Positions 41,564-51,654 of a stretch of 64,000 bases of DNA are shown here, one piece after another; positions within the stretch are counted from its first letter, which is position 1, and each line of letters starts with the position of its first letter. The translations under genes and the position numbers were made by a program. Under the pieces are notes generated by a model that saw nothing but the letters and a program-made list of their open reading frames with translations, made no database searches and was not told the origin of the DNA. Source of the DNA: Microbacterium sp. LKL04 (GTDB lineage Bacteria > Actinomycetota > Actinomycetes > Actinomycetales > Microbacteriaceae). The DNA lies in NCBI RefSeq assembly GCF_900102005.1, contig NZ_LT627736.1, positions 2,790,001-2,854,000 of the forward strand, read 5' to 3'.

Positions 41564-42751
41564 ATGGTCACCCCCACCCCCGCAGACAAGTTCAGCTTCG
41601 GACTGTGGACCGTCGGCTACAACGGCACCGACCCGTTCGGCGGCCCCACCCGTCCCCCGCTCGACGTCGTCCACGCGGTCGAGAAGCTCGCCGAGTTCGG
41701 CGCGTACGGTCTCACCTTCCACGACGACGACCTGTTCGCCTTCGGGTCGAGCGACACCGATCGTCAGCGCGAGATCGACCGCCTGAAGGGCGCCCTCGAC
41801 GCGACCGGCATGATCGTCCCGATGGTGACGACCAACCTCTTCAGCGCACCCGTCTTCAAGGACGGCGGCTTCACCGCGAACGACCGCGACGTGCGACGGT
41901 TCGCCTTGCGCAAGGTCTTCCGTCAGCTCGACCTCGGCGCCGAGCTCGGCGCCAAGACGTTCGTCATGTGGGGCGGCCGCGAGGGCGCCGAGTACGACTC
42001 CGCCAAGGACGTCCGCCAGGCGCTCGAGCGCTACCGCGAGGCCGTGAACCTGCTCGGCGACTACGTCACCGACAAGGGCTACGACATCCGCTTCGCGATC
42101 GAGCCGAAGCCGAACGAGCCCCGCGGCGACATCCTGCTGCCCACGCTCGGCCACGCGATCGCGTTCATCGACTCGCTCGAGCGCTCCGAGCTGTTCGGCG
42201 TGAACCCCGAGGTCGGCCACGAGCAGATGGCGGGCCTGAACTTCACCGCCGGCATCGCCCAGGCGCTGTACCACGGCAAGCTCTTCCACATCGATCTCAA
42301 CGGCCAGCGCGGCATCAAGTACGACCAGGACCTCGTGTTCGGTCACGGCGACCTGCACAACGCGTTCTCGCTCGTCGACCTGCTCGAGAACGGCGGCCCC
42401 GGCGGCGTCCCGGCGTACGACGGCCCGCGTCACTTCGACTACAAGCCGAGCCGCACCGAGGACGAGACCGGCGTCTGGGAATCCGCCGCCGCGAACATGC
42501 GCACCTACCTCCTCCTCAAGGAGCGCGCGCAGGCGTTCCGCGCCGACCCCGAGGTGCAGGAGGCGCTCGCCGCGGCGAAGGTCGACGACCTGTCGACTCC
42601 GACGCTGAACCCCGGCGAGAGCTACGACGACTTCCTCGCCGACCGGTCGGCCTACGAGGACTTCGACGCCGGTGCCTACCTCGGCGGCAAGGGCGCCGGG
42701 TTCGTCCGCCTGCAGCAGCTGGCGACCGAGCACCTGCTGGGCGCGCGCTGA
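41564..42751 (+). CDS. xylA: Xylose isomerase
   Basis: 395 residues from ATG 41564. Class I isomerase motifs: [13 protein letters not shown] with the catalytic His, [21 protein letters not shown] with the metal and Lys residues, and [10 protein letters not shown]. Converts D-xylose to D-xylulose with two divalent metals. First gene of a four-gene operon; one nucleotide separates its stop from the xylulokinase start. Length normal for actinobacterial enzymes. Confidence 0.96.
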   Translation: MVTPTPADKFSFGLWTVGYNGTDPFGGPTRPPLDVVHAVEKLAEFGAYGLTFHDDDLFAFGSSDTDRQREIDRLKGALDATGMIVPMVTTNLFSAPVFKDGGFTANDRDVRRFALRKVFRQLDLGAELGAKTFVMWGGREGAEYDSAKDVRQALERYREAVNLLGDYVTDKGYDIRFAIEPKPNEPRGDILLPTLGHAIAFIDSLERSELFGVNPEVGHEQMAGLNFTAGIAQALYHGKLFHIDLNGQRGIKYDQDLVFGHGDLHNAFSLVDLLENGGPGGVPAYDGPRHFDYKPSRTEDETGVWESAAANMRTYLLLKERAQAFRADPEVQEALAAAKVDDLSTPTLNPGESYDDFLADRSAYEDFDAGAYLGGKGAGFVRLQQLATEHLLGAR

Positions 42752-42752
42752 C

Positions 42753-44153
42753 GTGACGCTCGTGATGGGCGTCGACTCCTCGACGCAGTCCTGCAAGGTC
42801 GTCATCGTCGACGCCGCGACCGGAGCGATCGTCCGCTCCGGTCGCGCGTCGCACCCCGACGGCACGTCGGTCGATCCCGAGGCCTGGTGGTCGGCCCTGC
42901 AGGGCGCGATCGCGGATGCCGGAGGCCTCGACGACGTCGCGGCGTGGTCGATCGGGGGCCAGCAGCACGGCATGGTCGCGCTTGACGCCTCGGGCGCCGT
43001 GGTGCGCGACGCGCTGCTGTGGAACGACACGCGCTCGGGGCAGGCGGCATCCGATCTCACGATCGAGTTCGGCGCCGAGGAACTCGCGCAGCGCACGGGA
43101 CTCGTGCCGGTCGCGTCGTTCACGGTCACCAAGCTGCGGTGGTTGCGGGACGCGGAGCCCGGCAACGCCGCCCGGGTCGCCGCCGTCGCGCTGCCGCACG
43201 ACTGGCTGACGTGGCGCCTGCGGGGCTTCGGGCCGGAGCGCCCGGACCTCGACGAGCTCGTCACCGACCGCTCGGACGCCTCGGGCACCGGCTATTGGGA
43301 CCCCGCGTCGGGCGAGTACGACCGCGAGCTGCTCGCGGCCGCGCTCGGCCACGACGCGATCCTGCCGCGGGTGCTCGGTCCCCTCGAGTGGGTGACGGAT
43401 GCCGGCGGTCGCCGCGTCGGCCCTGGTGCGGGCGATAACGCGGGAGCCGCTCTCGGTGTCGGGGCGACGGCGGGCGACGTCGTCGTGTCGATCGGCACGT
43501 CGGGCACGGTCTTCGCCGTCAGCGACACCCGCACGATCGATCCGACCGGCACGGCGGCGGGCTTCGCCGACGCGACCGGCCGGTTCCTGCCGCTCGTCGC
43601 GACGCTCAACGCCGCGCGGGTGCTCGACGCGACCGCCCGTCTGCTCGGCGTCGACCACGACGGTCTCACCGAGCTCGCCGCGGCAGCCGAACCCGGCGCC
43701 GGCGGCGTCGTGCTCGTGCCGTGGTTCGAGGGGGAGCGGACGCCCAATCTGCCGACCGCGCGCGCGTCGATCGACGGGCTGTCGCTCGTGAACACGACGC
43801 GCGAGAATCTCGCCCGGGCCGCAATCGAGGGCATGCTCGCGGGACTCGCGACCGGCCTCGACGCGATCCGGGGCCTCGGAGTCACCGCCGAGCGCGTGCT
43901 GCTCGTCGGCGGTGCGGCCCGGAATGCGGCGGTCGCCGCCGTCGCTGCGCAGGTGTTCGACGTGCCCGTGGCGGTCCCCGCTCCCGGGGAGTACGTCGCG
44001 CAGGGCGCGGCGCGTCAGGCGGCGGCAGTGCTGGCGGGTGCGTGGCCGGCTTGGGCCGTCGCGATGGACCGGGAGGCGGCATCCGACCCCCGTCCGGAGG
44101 TTCGCGAGCGCTACGACGCCGTGGCCTCGAGGCGGGCGGAGGAGGCCCGATGA
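42753..44153 (+). CDS. xylB: Xylulokinase
   Basis: 466 residues from GTG 42753. FGGY kinase: [15 protein letters not shown] phosphate loop, [28 protein letters not shown] and C-terminal [13 protein letters not shown]. Phosphorylates xylulose with ATP to enter the pentose phosphate pathway. Follows xylA directly and overlaps the ThuA gene as ATGA. Confidence 0.94.
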   Translation: MTLVMGVDSSTQSCKVVIVDAATGAIVRSGRASHPDGTSVDPEAWWSALQGAIADAGGLDDVAAWSIGGQQHGMVALDASGAVVRDALLWNDTRSGQAASDLTIEFGAEELAQRTGLVPVASFTVTKLRWLRDAEPGNAARVAAVALPHDWLTWRLRGFGPERPDLDELVTDRSDASGTGYWDPASGEYDRELLAAALGHDAILPRVLGPLEWVTDAGGRRVGPGAGDNAGAALGVGATAGDVVVSIGTSGTVFAVSDTRTIDPTGTAAGFADATGRFLPLVATLNAARVLDATARLLGVDHDGLTELAAAAEPGAGGVVLVPWFEGERTPNLPTARASIDGLSLVNTTRENLARAAIEGMLAGLATGLDAIRGLGVTAERVLLVGGAARNAAVAAVAAQVFDVPVAVPAPGEYVAQGAARQAAAVLAGAWPAWAVAMDREAASDPRPEVRERYDAVASRRAEEAR

Positions 44154-44848
44154 CCCGTCGCGCGCTCATCGTCCGCGGCGGGTGGGACGGACACCACCCG
44201 ATCGCCGCGACGGACATGTTCGTGCCGTTCCTCGAGCAGAACGGCTTCGAGGTCGCCATCGAGGAGTCGAACGACGTCTACGCCGACGCCGAGCGGATGT
44301 CGGGGGTCGACCTCATCGTGCAGGCGGTGACCATGTCGTCGATCTCGGACGATGCCGTCCGCGGTCTGCGAGCGGCGGTCGAGGCGGGGGCGGGACTGGC
44401 CGGGTGGCACGGCGGCATCGCGGATTCGTACCGGAACAGCTCCGACTACCTGCAGCTCGTCGGGGGTCAATTCGCGACCCATCCCGGGCGCCACCCCGAG
44501 GACAGACCGGGAGACGAGCGCGACAACTACCTCGACTACACGGTCCAGATCACGGGTCTCGGGCGCGACCACGAGATCACGGCCGGCATCGAGGACTTCA
44601 CGCTGCACACCGAGCAGTACTGGGTGCTCCACGACGACCTCATCGACGTCCTCGCGACCACGACGCACCCCACGCAGGAGTACCACCCCTGGCGCCGGCC
44701 GATCGTGAGTCCCGCGGTCTGGACCCGGCTGTGGGGCGAGGGGCGCGTCTTCGTCGCGACGCCGGGCCACACGCCCGAGGTCCTCGCCGATCCGAACATC
44801 CGCACCATCGTCGAAAGGGGCCTGCTGTGGGCAGCCCGCACGCCGTAG
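44150..44848 (+). CDS. ThuA-like domain protein
   Basis: 232 residues. Class I glutamine amidotransferase-like fold as in Thu[22 protein letters not shown] (the elbow lacks a Cys nucleophile, as is normal for ThuA), EQYWVLHD. Members work in trehalose or other disaccharide catabolism beside oxidoreductases of the next gene's family, but the reaction is not firmly known. Overlaps the following gene by 22 nt. Confidence 0.85.
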   Translation: MTRRALIVRGGWDGHHPIAATDMFVPFLEQNGFEVAIEESNDVYADAERMSGVDLIVQAVTMSSISDDAVRGLRAAVEAGAGLAGWHGGIADSYRNSSDYLQLVGGQFATHPGRHPEDRPGDERDNYLDYTVQITGLGRDHEITAGIEDFTLHTEQYWVLHDDLIDVLATTTHPTQEYHPWRRPIVSPAVWTRLWGEGRVFVATPGHTPEVLADPNIRTIVERGLLWAARTP

Positions 44849-45930
44849 GGATCGTCGGTCTCGGCGTCATCTCGAGTCAGTACCTCGACCTGTTCGCGCA
44901 GAGCTCGTCGATCCGGGTCGCCGCGGTCGCCGACCTGCGGCCCGATCGCACGGCGGAGGTCGCCGCCGGCATCCCCGGCGCGCGAGCGCTGACGGTCGAC
45001 CAACTCATGGCCGTCTCCGAGGTGCAGACCGTCGTCAACCTGACCGTGCCCGCCGCGCACGCGCAGGTCGCGCACGCCGCGATCGCCGCAGGAAAATCGG
45101 TCCACGGCGAGAAGCCGCTCGCACTGAGCGTCGCAGAAGGGCAGGCGGTGATGGATGCCGCGACCGCTGCCGGCGTGCACGTCTCGGCCGCGCCCGACAC
45201 GGTGCTCGGCACCGGCATCCAGACCGCCCGTCGCCTCATCGACGACGGGGCGATCGGGCGGCCGGTCGCGGCCAGCGCGACGTGGGTGTCGCCGGGTCAC
45301 GAGCTGTGGCATCCCGCCCCCGGGTTCTACTACGCACCCGGCGGGGGACCGCTGTTCGATATGGGGCCGTACTACCTGACGAGCCTCGTCCACCTGTTGG
45401 GACCGGTCGTCGCCGTCACCGGGGCCGCCCGCCGGGCCCGCGCCGAGCGCACCATCGCGACGGGACCGCGTGCCGGCGAGCGGATCCAGGTCGAGGTCGA
45501 CACGCATGTGAGCGGGCTGCTCGAGCACGCGGGCGGGGCGGTGTCGACCCTCGTCACGAGCTTCGACGCCGTGAGAACCGCCGCCCCGCCGATCGAGGTG
45601 CACGGCGAGCGGGGCTCGCTGTCGGTGCCCGATCCGAACATGTTCGACGGCGAGGTCCGCCTCGCGGCGCTCGGCGAGGGCGACTGGCGGCCGGTTCCGG
45701 CCTCGGCAGGCTACGAGAGTTCCGGCCGGGGGATCGGTCTGATCGACGCGGTCTCGTCCGGAGGAGCCGGTCGAGCCGGCGGCGCGGTCGCGCTCCACGT
45801 CCTCGACGTCATGGAGAGCCTCCTGCGCTCCTCCGCCGAGGGGCGACGTCTCGAGATCGGCACGACGGTGGAGCGGCCGTCCCTGGTCCCGCTCACCGCT
45901 GCTGCGGACTGGACGCGCCTCGGCGACTGA
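44827..45930 (+). CDS. Gfo/Idh/MocA family oxidoreductase
   Basis: 367 residues from GTG 44827, with AAAGGGG just upstream inside the ThuA gene. NAD fold [14 protein letters not shown], catalytic GEKPLALS, and GGGPLFDMGPYYLTSLVHL in the substrate domain. Paired with ThuA as in known ThuA-ThuB type operons, where the pair oxidises disaccharides or their derivatives. Last gene of the xyl operon; a strong hairpin follows. Confidence 0.88.
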   Translation: MGSPHAVGIVGLGVISSQYLDLFAQSSSIRVAAVADLRPDRTAEVAAGIPGARALTVDQLMAVSEVQTVVNLTVPAAHAQVAHAAIAAGKSVHGEKPLALSVAEGQAVMDAATAAGVHVSAAPDTVLGTGIQTARRLIDDGAIGRPVAASATWVSPGHELWHPAPGFYYAPGGGPLFDMGPYYLTSLVHLLGPVVAVTGAARRARAERTIATGPRAGERIQVEVDTHVSGLLEHAGGAVSTLVTSFDAVRTAAPPIEVHGERGSLSVPDPNMFDGEVRLAALGEGDWRPVPASAGYESSGRGIGLIDAVSSGGAGRAGGAVALHVLDVMESLLRSSAEGRRLEIGTTVERPSLVPLTAAADWTRLGD

Positions 45931-45943
45931 TCCGCCCTGCCCT

Positions 45944-45984
45944 CGCGAACGCCGCCCCGCCGACAGGCCGGGGCGGCGTTCGCG
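45944..45984 (+). terminator. Strong terminator hairpin after the xyl operon
   Basis: CGCGAACGCCGCCCCG (45944-45959) pairs perfectly with 45969-45984 over a 9-nt loop: 16 bp, almost all G-C. No T-tract, as is usual in high-GC actinobacteria. Confidence 0.8.
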
Positions 45985-46002
45985 TGTGACCGGAACGGAT
46001 GT

Positions 46003-46031
46003 TTGACGGGTCCGCCCCCGCGCGTTATCTT
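46003..46031 (+). promoter_or_regulatory. Sigma-70 type promoter of the ABC importer operon
   Basis: TTGACG (46003-46008) and TATCTT (46026-46031) with a 17-nt spacer: a near-consensus vegetative promoter, and the clearest in the window. Confidence 0.7.
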
Positions 46032-46035
46032 CATA

Positions 46036-46049
46036 TCGAAGCGGTTCGA
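46036..46049. promoter_or_regulatory. LacI-type operator O1 (imperfect)
   Basis: TCGAAGCGGTTCGA lies just after the -10 box. It is a palindrome apart from the central bases and related to O2. Confidence 0.6.
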
Positions 46050-46060
46050 CGCCCGTCGCG

Positions 46061-46070
46061 GAAGCGCTTC
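46061..46070. promoter_or_regulatory. LacI-type operator O2
   Basis: GAAGCGCTTC, a perfect 10-bp palindrome 25 nt after O1. The same word occurs at 51658-51667 before the GH42 gene. Confidence 0.7.
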
Positions 46071-46087
46071 GATCACGAAGGAGTGAG

Positions 46088-46132
46088 ATGACCCGGCACA
46101 CGCGTGAGCGCCTCGAACGGCGCGACCGATGA
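46088..46132 (+). CDS. 14-codon leader peptide overlapping the permease start
   Basis: ATG 46088 follows GAAGGAG at ideal spacing and encodes MTRHTRERLERRDR, whose TGA overlaps the permease ATG (ATGA at 46129). The permease itself has no Shine-Dalgarno sequence, so ribosomes probably reach it by finishing this leader. Composition (6 Arg, 3 Glu) is unusual. It could be a simple coupling device or an attenuation element sensing arginine supply. Confidence 0.45.
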   Translation: MTRHTRERLERRDR

Positions 46133-47112
46133 CACAGCAAGCGATCGTCACCGAGGTTGCGGCTACCACGATCGAAGAGAAGACGCCTCCGCGCGCGGAA
46201 CGCCGGGTCTCCAAGAACCGCCGCTCGTTCCGGATGTTCCTGTGCATCGTCCCTTTCCTGGTGCTCGTCTTCCTCTTCTCCTACTTCCCGCTCTACGGCT
46301 GGATCTACTCGCTGTACGACTACCGCCCGGCGCTCGGGCTCGCCGGCAGCGACTTCGTCGGGCTGCAGTGGTTCCAGCTCCTCGTGAGCTCGCCGACGCA
46401 GGTCGCGCAGGTCGGGCAGGTCCTCGCCAACACGCTGGCGATCAGCTTCCTCGGCATCGCCACCTCGGTCCTGCCGCTGGCGTTCGCGATCTTCCTCAAC
46501 GAGATCCGGGCGCCCTGGTTCCGCAACGCCGTCCAGACGCTGACGACCCTCCCGAACTTCATCTCATGGGTCCTCGTCTACATGATCGCCTTCTCGCTCT
46601 TCTCGAGCTCGGGGCTCGTCAACGGCGTGCTGAGCGACGCGGGTCTCATCACGACGCCGGTGAAGTTCCTCGACACCGATCAGAACGTCTGGCTCACGAT
46701 GACTCTGTGGTCGGTCTGGAAGGGGCTCGGCTGGGGCGCGATCATCTACCTCGCTGCGATCGCCGGCATCGATCAATCGCTGTACGAGTCGGCGGAGATC
46801 GACGGCGCAGGGCGATTCCAGAAGATGTGGTACATCACGGTGCCGCAGCTCATGCCGACCTACCTCGTCCTGCTGCTCCTGTCGATCGCGAACCTGCTCA
46901 ACAACGGCATGGAGCAGTACTTCGTCTTCCAGAACGCCTTCAACAAGGAGTACATCCAGGTCCTCGACCTGTACGTCTACAACATCGGCATGACGGGCAA
47001 CAACCTGTCCATGGCGACGGCGATCGGCATGCTCAAGAGCCTCATCTCCGTCATCCTCCTGTTCACCGTCAACGGCATCGCCAAGCGCGTCCGCGGCGAA
47101 TCCATCGTCTGA
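46129..47112 (+). CDS. ABC sugar importer permease, LplB type
   Basis: 327 residues. Six membrane helices beginning near residue 38. The EAA loop that contacts the ATPase reads YESAEIDGAGRFQKMWYITV. The LplB/YtcP-like subclass uses permease pairs for oligosaccharides and relies on a shared MsmX-like ATPase; none is encoded here. First structural gene of a three-gene importer with its own LacI-operated promoter. Charged cytoplasmic N-tail of about 35 residues. Confidence 0.88.
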   Translation: MTQQAIVTEVAATTIEEKTPPRAERRVSKNRRSFRMFLCIVPFLVLVFLFSYFPLYGWIYSLYDYRPALGLAGSDFVGLQWFQLLVSSPTQVAQVGQVLANTLAISFLGIATSVLPLAFAIFLNEIRAPWFRNAVQTLTTLPNFISWVLVYMIAFSLFSSSGLVNGVLSDAGLITTPVKFLDTDQNVWLTMTLWSVWKGLGWGAIIYLAAIAGIDQSLYESAEIDGAGRFQKMWYITVPQLMPTYLVLLLLSIANLLNNGMEQYFVFQNAFNKEYIQVLDLYVYNIGMTGNNLSMATAIGMLKSLISVILLFTVNGIAKRVRGESIV

Positions 47113-47127
47113 GGCAGGAGCTCGCAC

Positions 47128-48063
47128 ATGGTCACCACGACTCCCACCCGCCGCCGCGCCGTGCGGCGCGACGCCGATCTGTCGGGCCGCGTCGTCTTCG
47201 CGATCGTCAACTACTCGGTGTTCCTGGCGCTCGCCTTCGTCTGCGCCTACCCGTTCTACTACCTGATCATCAACTCGATCAGCTCGAACGACCTCGCCGC
47301 GCTCGGCCAGGTCCGGTGGCTGCCCACCGGCATCCACCTCTCCAACTACGAGCAGGTCTTCCAGCTCGGCGGGCTCACGCAGGCCGCGATCGTCTCGGTC
47401 GGCCGCACGGTCCTCGGCACGGTCGCAGCCGTCCTCGCGTCCGCCTTCCTCGGGTTCATGTTCACCCAGAGTCGGATGTGGGGGCGCCGGTTCTGGTACC
47501 GCTTCGTCATCATCACGATGTACTTCAGCGCGGGCCTCATCCCGGTGTTCATCATCATCCGGAACCTCGGATTGACGAACAACTTCTGGGTCTACGTGCT
47601 GCCGTTCGTCGTGCAGCCGTTCTTCATCATCCTCGTGAAGACGTACGTCGAGGCGATGCCCAGCGAACTGCAGGAGGCCGCCGAGATGGACGGCGCGAAC
47701 ATCCTGCAGATCTTCTTCCGGGTGTACCTGCCCAACATGACGCCGATCCTCGCGACCGTGGCCATCTTCTCGGCCGTCGCGCAGTGGAACAGCTTCCAGG
47801 ACACCCTCATCTACATCACCGATCAGAGCCTCTACACCCTGCAGTACCTGCTCTACATGTTCATCAACCAGGCCAACAGCCTGGCTCAGGCCATGCAGAA
47901 CGGCGGCAACATCAGCTCGATCGTCGACGCGGCCACGAGTCAGACGCCGACCTCGATCCGGATGACGATCTCGGTCATCGTCATCCTGCCCATCATCTTC
48001 GTCTACCCGCTGTTCCAGCGCTTCTTCGTCAAGGGCATCATGCTCGGCGCGGTCAAGGGCTGA
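47128..48063 (+). CDS. ABC sugar importer permease, LplC/YtcP type
   Basis: 311 residues from ATG 47128, with GGAG upstream. Six membrane helices; EAA loop LQEAAEMDGANILQIFFRVY; ends in FQRFFVKGIMLGAVKG, the usual tail of this subclass. Partner of the preceding permease; inner membrane. The pair forms the channel for an oligosaccharide delivered by the next gene's product. Confidence 0.9.
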   Translation: MVTTTPTRRRAVRRDADLSGRVVFAIVNYSVFLALAFVCAYPFYYLIINSISSNDLAALGQVRWLPTGIHLSNYEQVFQLGGLTQAAIVSVGRTVLGTVAAVLASAFLGFMFTQSRMWGRRFWYRFVIITMYFSAGLIPVFIIIRNLGLTNNFWVYVLPFVVQPFFIILVKTYVEAMPSELQEAAEMDGANILQIFFRVYLPNMTPILATVAIFSAVAQWNSFQDTLIYITDQSLYTLQYLLYMFINQANSLAQAMQNGGNISSIVDAATSQTPTSIRMTISVIVILPIIFVYPLFQRFFVKGIMLGAVKG

Positions 48064-48100
48064 ACCCGACCATCACGGTCACACCACCGAGAGGAAAGCA

Positions 48101-49852
48101 ATGAAGCTATCACGCAAGGCCATCGGCGCCGTCGCCGCTCTGGCGACGGTCGGGCTGCTGAGCGCCTGCACCGGCCCGGCTCCCACCGAGAAACGCGAGG
48201 AGATCACCGCGTTCCCGACCTCGTGGGACGAGCCCATCACGATCGACGTCTTCGACGGCCTCGCCAACTACATGGGGATGCAGGAGGGGTGGTTCGGCGA
48301 CCTCGTCGAGAAGAAGTTCAACATGAAGCTGAACATCATCGCCCCCAACGTCGCCGGCGGCGGCGACACCCTCTTCAACACGCGCGTCACAGCGGGCGAC
48401 CTCGGCGACCTCATCATCACCGACAAGGGTCAGCGCCTCGAGGAGCTCCGCGAGGGCGGTCTGCTCCTCGATTCGGCGAGCTTCTACCCGGCCATGAAGA
48501 ACGTCGGCCGCTTCGACGCCGCCGTCGACAAGATCAACGAGGGCGCCGACGGCACGTACGCCTTCCCGTCGCAGGTCTCCTCCCTGAAGCCCACCGAGCC
48601 CTCCGAGGGCCTGGACCCGACGTTCGGCCCGTACCTGCGCTGGGACCTCTACAAGGAGGCCGGCTACCCCGAGATCGGCACGCTCGAAGACCTCCTCCCG
48701 GTGTTGAAGAAGATGCAGGATGCCGAGCCCACCGCCCCCAACGGGCAGAAGACCTACGCGGTCTCGCTGTTCAAGGACTGGGACGGCAACATGCTGAACA
48801 ACGCCAAGCAGCCCACCACCTACTTCGGCTTCGACGAGGTCGGCTTCGCGCTCGCCAAGGGTGACGGCTCCGAGTTCGAGGGCATCCTCGACGAGGACGG
48901 GCAGTACGTCCGCGCGCTGCGCTTCTTCCACGAGGCGAACGAGCTCGGCATCCTCGACCCCGACTCGACGACGCAGAACTACGACACCCTGTGGAACAAG
49001 TACCAGAACGGTCAGGTGCTCTTCTCGTTCTGGCCGTGGCTCGGACAGGCCGCGTACAACACCGACAAGAACGTCGACGAGGGTCGCGGCTTCATGATGG
49101 CCCCCATGGACGACATGAAGGTCTTCTCGTACGGCGCCGAGGCTTACGGCGGCAAGCAGGTGTTCGCGATCGGCGCCAAGGCCGAGGACCCCGAGCGCAT
49201 CGCGGCGTTCGTCGACTGGCTCTTCTCGCCCGAGGGTGCGCTCGCCAACAACAGCCAGACGCAGGGCGCCGCCGGCCCCGAGGGTCTCACGTGGGAGCTC
49301 AACGCCGACAAGGAGCCCGCGCTCACCGACCTGGGCCACAAGGTCTTCTTCGAGGGTGACGCCGAGGTTCCGGCCGAATGGGGTGGCGGCACCTACATCG
49401 ACGGCGCCTCGCAGCTGAACATCAGCGCCGTGCTGCCGATCGACACCGATCCGAACACCGGCTTCCCCTACAGCTACAAGATGTGGCCGAGCTACCAGGC
49501 GGAGACGAGCAACCCGCTCACCGACGACTGGACCGCGAAGATGGGTGCTCCGACGACGATGGACTACCTCCGGGACAACGACCAGCTCATGGTCGGCGCC
49601 GGCGCGAGCTTCACCGCACCGACCGACTCCTCCGAGATCGAGACGCTCCGCAACCAGGTCAAGGCGACCATCGTCCAGACCTCGTGGCAGATGGTCTTCG
49701 CCGAGAGCGATGCGCAGTTCGACTCGCTGCTGGCCTCGATGCAGGAGACCGCGAAGGGCCTGGGCTACGACAAGGTCCTCGAGGTCGACATGGCCAACGC
49801 CGAATCGCAGGATGCCGCCCGCAAGGCGGTCGCGGCGGAGTTCGGCGACTGA
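48101..49852 (+). CDS. Extracellular sugar-binding lipoprotein, LplA type
   Basis: 583 residues from ATG 48101 with GAGAGGAAAG upstream. Lipobox LSAC with Cys23. The mature protein is about 560 residues, longer than classical sugar-binding proteins and typical of the LplA group. It binds an oligosaccharide outside the cell for the two permeases before it. Given the downstream glycosidases, a xylose-decorated oligosaccharide is the favoured ligand. Many Trp/Tyr residues in the mature part fit carbohydrate stacking. Confidence 0.87.
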   Translation: MKLSRKAIGAVAALATVGLLSACTGPAPTEKREEITAFPTSWDEPITIDVFDGLANYMGMQEGWFGDLVEKKFNMKLNIIAPNVAGGGDTLFNTRVTAGDLGDLIITDKGQRLEELREGGLLLDSASFYPAMKNVGRFDAAVDKINEGADGTYAFPSQVSSLKPTEPSEGLDPTFGPYLRWDLYKEAGYPEIGTLEDLLPVLKKMQDAEPTAPNGQKTYAVSLFKDWDGNMLNNAKQPTTYFGFDEVGFALAKGDGSEFEGILDEDGQYVRALRFFHEANELGILDPDSTTQNYDTLWNKYQNGQVLFSFWPWLGQAAYNTDKNVDEGRGFMMAPMDDMKVFSYGAEAYGGKQVFAIGAKAEDPERIAAFVDWLFSPEGALANNSQTQGAAGPEGLTWELNADKEPALTDLGHKVFFEGDAEVPAEWGGGTYIDGASQLNISAVLPIDTDPNTGFPYSYKMWPSYQAETSNPLTDDWTAKMGAPTTMDYLRDNDQLMVGAGASFTAPTDSSEIETLRNQVKATIVQTSWQMVFAESDAQFDSLLASMQETAKGLGYDKVLEVDMANAESQDAARKAVAAEFGD

Positions 49853-49870
49853 CCGCACCCCGCACGTAGG

Positions 49871-49902
49871 AAGGGCCCCGTCGGTGATCCGGCGGGGCCC
49901 TT
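49871..49902. terminator. Convergent terminator hairpin
   Basis: AAGGGCCCCG (49871-49880) pairs with CGGGGCCCTT (49893-49902); the sequence after it (GCCGTTGCG) is weakly T-containing. Serves both the importer operon and the leftward YesL gene. Confidence 0.7.
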
Positions 49903-49913
49903 GCCGTTGCGTC

Positions 49914-50528
49914 TCAGGCGGCGGTGCCGGAGCGGCGCCGGTAGATGCTCCGGAAGAGGAACGCGCAGCCGTAGGCGCCGACGGAGAATCCGATCGTGGC
50001 CACCAGGAACAGGGTGGGCGGGAAGACGATGACGAGGCACACGACGGTGACGGGGATCAAGAGGAGGGCGAGCGTGCGCAGCGGTTCCGCAGCGGGTAGG
50101 AGCAGGGCGTTCTTCAGCGTCTGCCGGAACGGCGCCCGGTAGGCGGCGACGAGCCCCATGGCGTGGATGAAGGCGGCGACGGCGTACGCCGCTCCGGCGA
50201 ACGCGAGGGCGGCGAGGCCGGTGAGGAGCGGCTCGGGTGCCGACAGCCAGAAGACGCCGCTGAAGGCGAGCGCGACGCTCGCGGTCAGCAGGATGAGGCT
50301 GAGCCCGGTTGCGGGCAGGAAGTTCCGCACCAGCGCCGGCAGGAAGTCGCGCAGGGGGCGGCCGCCCTCCTCATCGGCGTAGCGTCGCGTGACCTCCAGG
50401 AGCGCACTCGTCGATGCTCCGATCGTCACGATCGGTACGCAGCACAGGAGGAAGAGGATGTTGAGGGCGACGAACTCGAGGAACGACGACAGACCTTGGA
50501 CGGCGCGATTCTCGGGATCGATCTTCAT
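49914..50528 (-). CDS. YesL-like DUF624 membrane protein
   Basis: 204 residues from ATG 50528. About five hydrophobic helices, starting FLEFVALNILFLLCCVPIVTIG, which is the DUF624 signature. YesL proteins occur beside LplABC-type importers in Gram-positive carbohydrate loci; the function is unknown, possibly an importer accessory. Three nucleotides after the LacI gene, same strand, so cotranscribed. Confidence 0.85.
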   Translation of the reverse strand: MKIDPENRAVQGLSSFLEFVALNILFLLCCVPIVTIGASTSALLEVTRRYADEEGGRPLRDFLPALVRNFLPATGLSLILLTASVALAFSGVFWLSAPEPLLTGLAALAFAGAAYAVAAFIHAMGLVAAYRAPFRQTLKNALLLPAAEPLRTLALLLIPVTVVCLVIVFPPTLFLVATIGFSVGAYGCAFLFRSIYRRRSGTAA

Positions 50529-50531
50529 GTC

Positions 50532-51524
50532 TCAGACCGTCGCCGGTTCCGTCGGTGCGAGCGCGAATCGAGGCGCGAGGAGCTCAGGGCCGAGCGGCCG
50601 CTCGCCGCGGATCGCGGCGAGCAGGGTACGGGCGCCGGCCGCGCCGAGCTCTTCGGCGGGGAGATCGATGACGTCCGAGACCCCCGGCACGTGGAGCGCC
50701 AGTTCGGCAGGGCTCAGGGCGACGATCTCGACGAGTCCGGCGGAGGCGGAACCCATGAGTCGTGCCGCGACGAAGGGCAGCGCCGCCTCGTTGTGCACGA
50801 ACAACGCCGTCGTCTCCGGAGACTCCGCGAGCACGGCGTCGACGACCTCGGTCGCACCGGGCCCCGCGGGGCAGGGGAGGACGGTCGCCGTGAGCCCCAC
50901 CTCGCGGCTGCGGGCGAGGAACCCGCGTGTCAGGCGGTCCGAGTACGACGTGTGCCGCGCCTGCACCTGCGGCGGAGCGCCGAGGAGGGTGACAGTGCGG
51001 TGGCCGCGTTCAGCGAGACGCTCGGCGGCGAGGCGGCCGGCGGCCTCGAAGTCGAAATCGACGCAGATGAGCTGGTCGGCTGCGTCGGGAAGGCCGATGA
51101 GGACGCTCGGGATGCTGAGGTCGGCGAGCGAGCCGACGCGCGGATCGCTCGTCTCGACGTCGAGGATCAGCACACCGTCGACCATGCCCGCCCGTGCGGC
51201 GCGTTCGACTCCGGCGGCGTCGTCGCTCGTGAGCAGCAGGATGTCGTGGTGGTGCAGACGTGCCTCTTTGAGGGCTCCCGCGACGACCTGCATGACGACG
51301 TGGACGTCGACGCCGGCGCGGATGGGGGCTTGGAGCCCCAAGATGCTCGTCGATCGTGACGCGAGCGAACGGGCGCTGGCCTGCGGGCTGTAGGAGAGGT
51401 CGGCCATCGCCTGCTCGACGCGGTCGCGCGTCTCCTGCGAGATGGTGCGTTTGCCGCTCATCACGTAGGACACCGTCGAGATCGAGACCCCCGCGGCCTG
51501 AGCCACGTCGGCGATCGTGGTCAT
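50532..51524 (-). CDS. LacI family transcriptional regulator
   Basis: 330 residues from ATG 51524 with AGGAGGG upstream. N-terminal TIADVAQAAGVSISTVSYVMSGK helix-turn-helix and hinge (SPQASARSLAS), then a periplasmic-binding-protein-like effector domain. Lies between its two probable targets: the importer operon on the left and the glycosidase operon on the right, both preceded by GAAGCGCTTC. Probably derepressed by an imported oligosaccharide or its product. Confidence 0.9.
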   Translation of the reverse strand: MTTIADVAQAAGVSISTVSYVMSGKRTISQETRDRVEQAMADLSYSPQASARSLASRSTSILGLQAPIRAGVDVHVVMQVVAGALKEARLHHHDILLLTSDDAAGVERAARAGMVDGVLILDVETSDPRVGSLADLSIPSVLIGLPDAADQLICVDFDFEAAGRLAAERLAERGHRTVTLLGAPPQVQARHTSYSDRLTRGFLARSREVGLTATVLPCPAGPGATEVVDAVLAESPETTALFVHNEAALPFVAARLMGSASAGLVEIVALSPAELALHVPGVSDVIDLPAEELGAAGARTLLAAIRGERPLGPELLAPRFALAPTEPATV

Positions 51525-51654
51525 GGACCCTCCTTCTCCGGCGATGTCGACCTCGACACCGCGGATGGATCGAGCGTATCGGCTGGTCTGACGCCTCGAA
51601 CGCTGCCCTGCCGACCGATGGACACGGTCGTGATCGCTAGTATAGGTTGAGATC

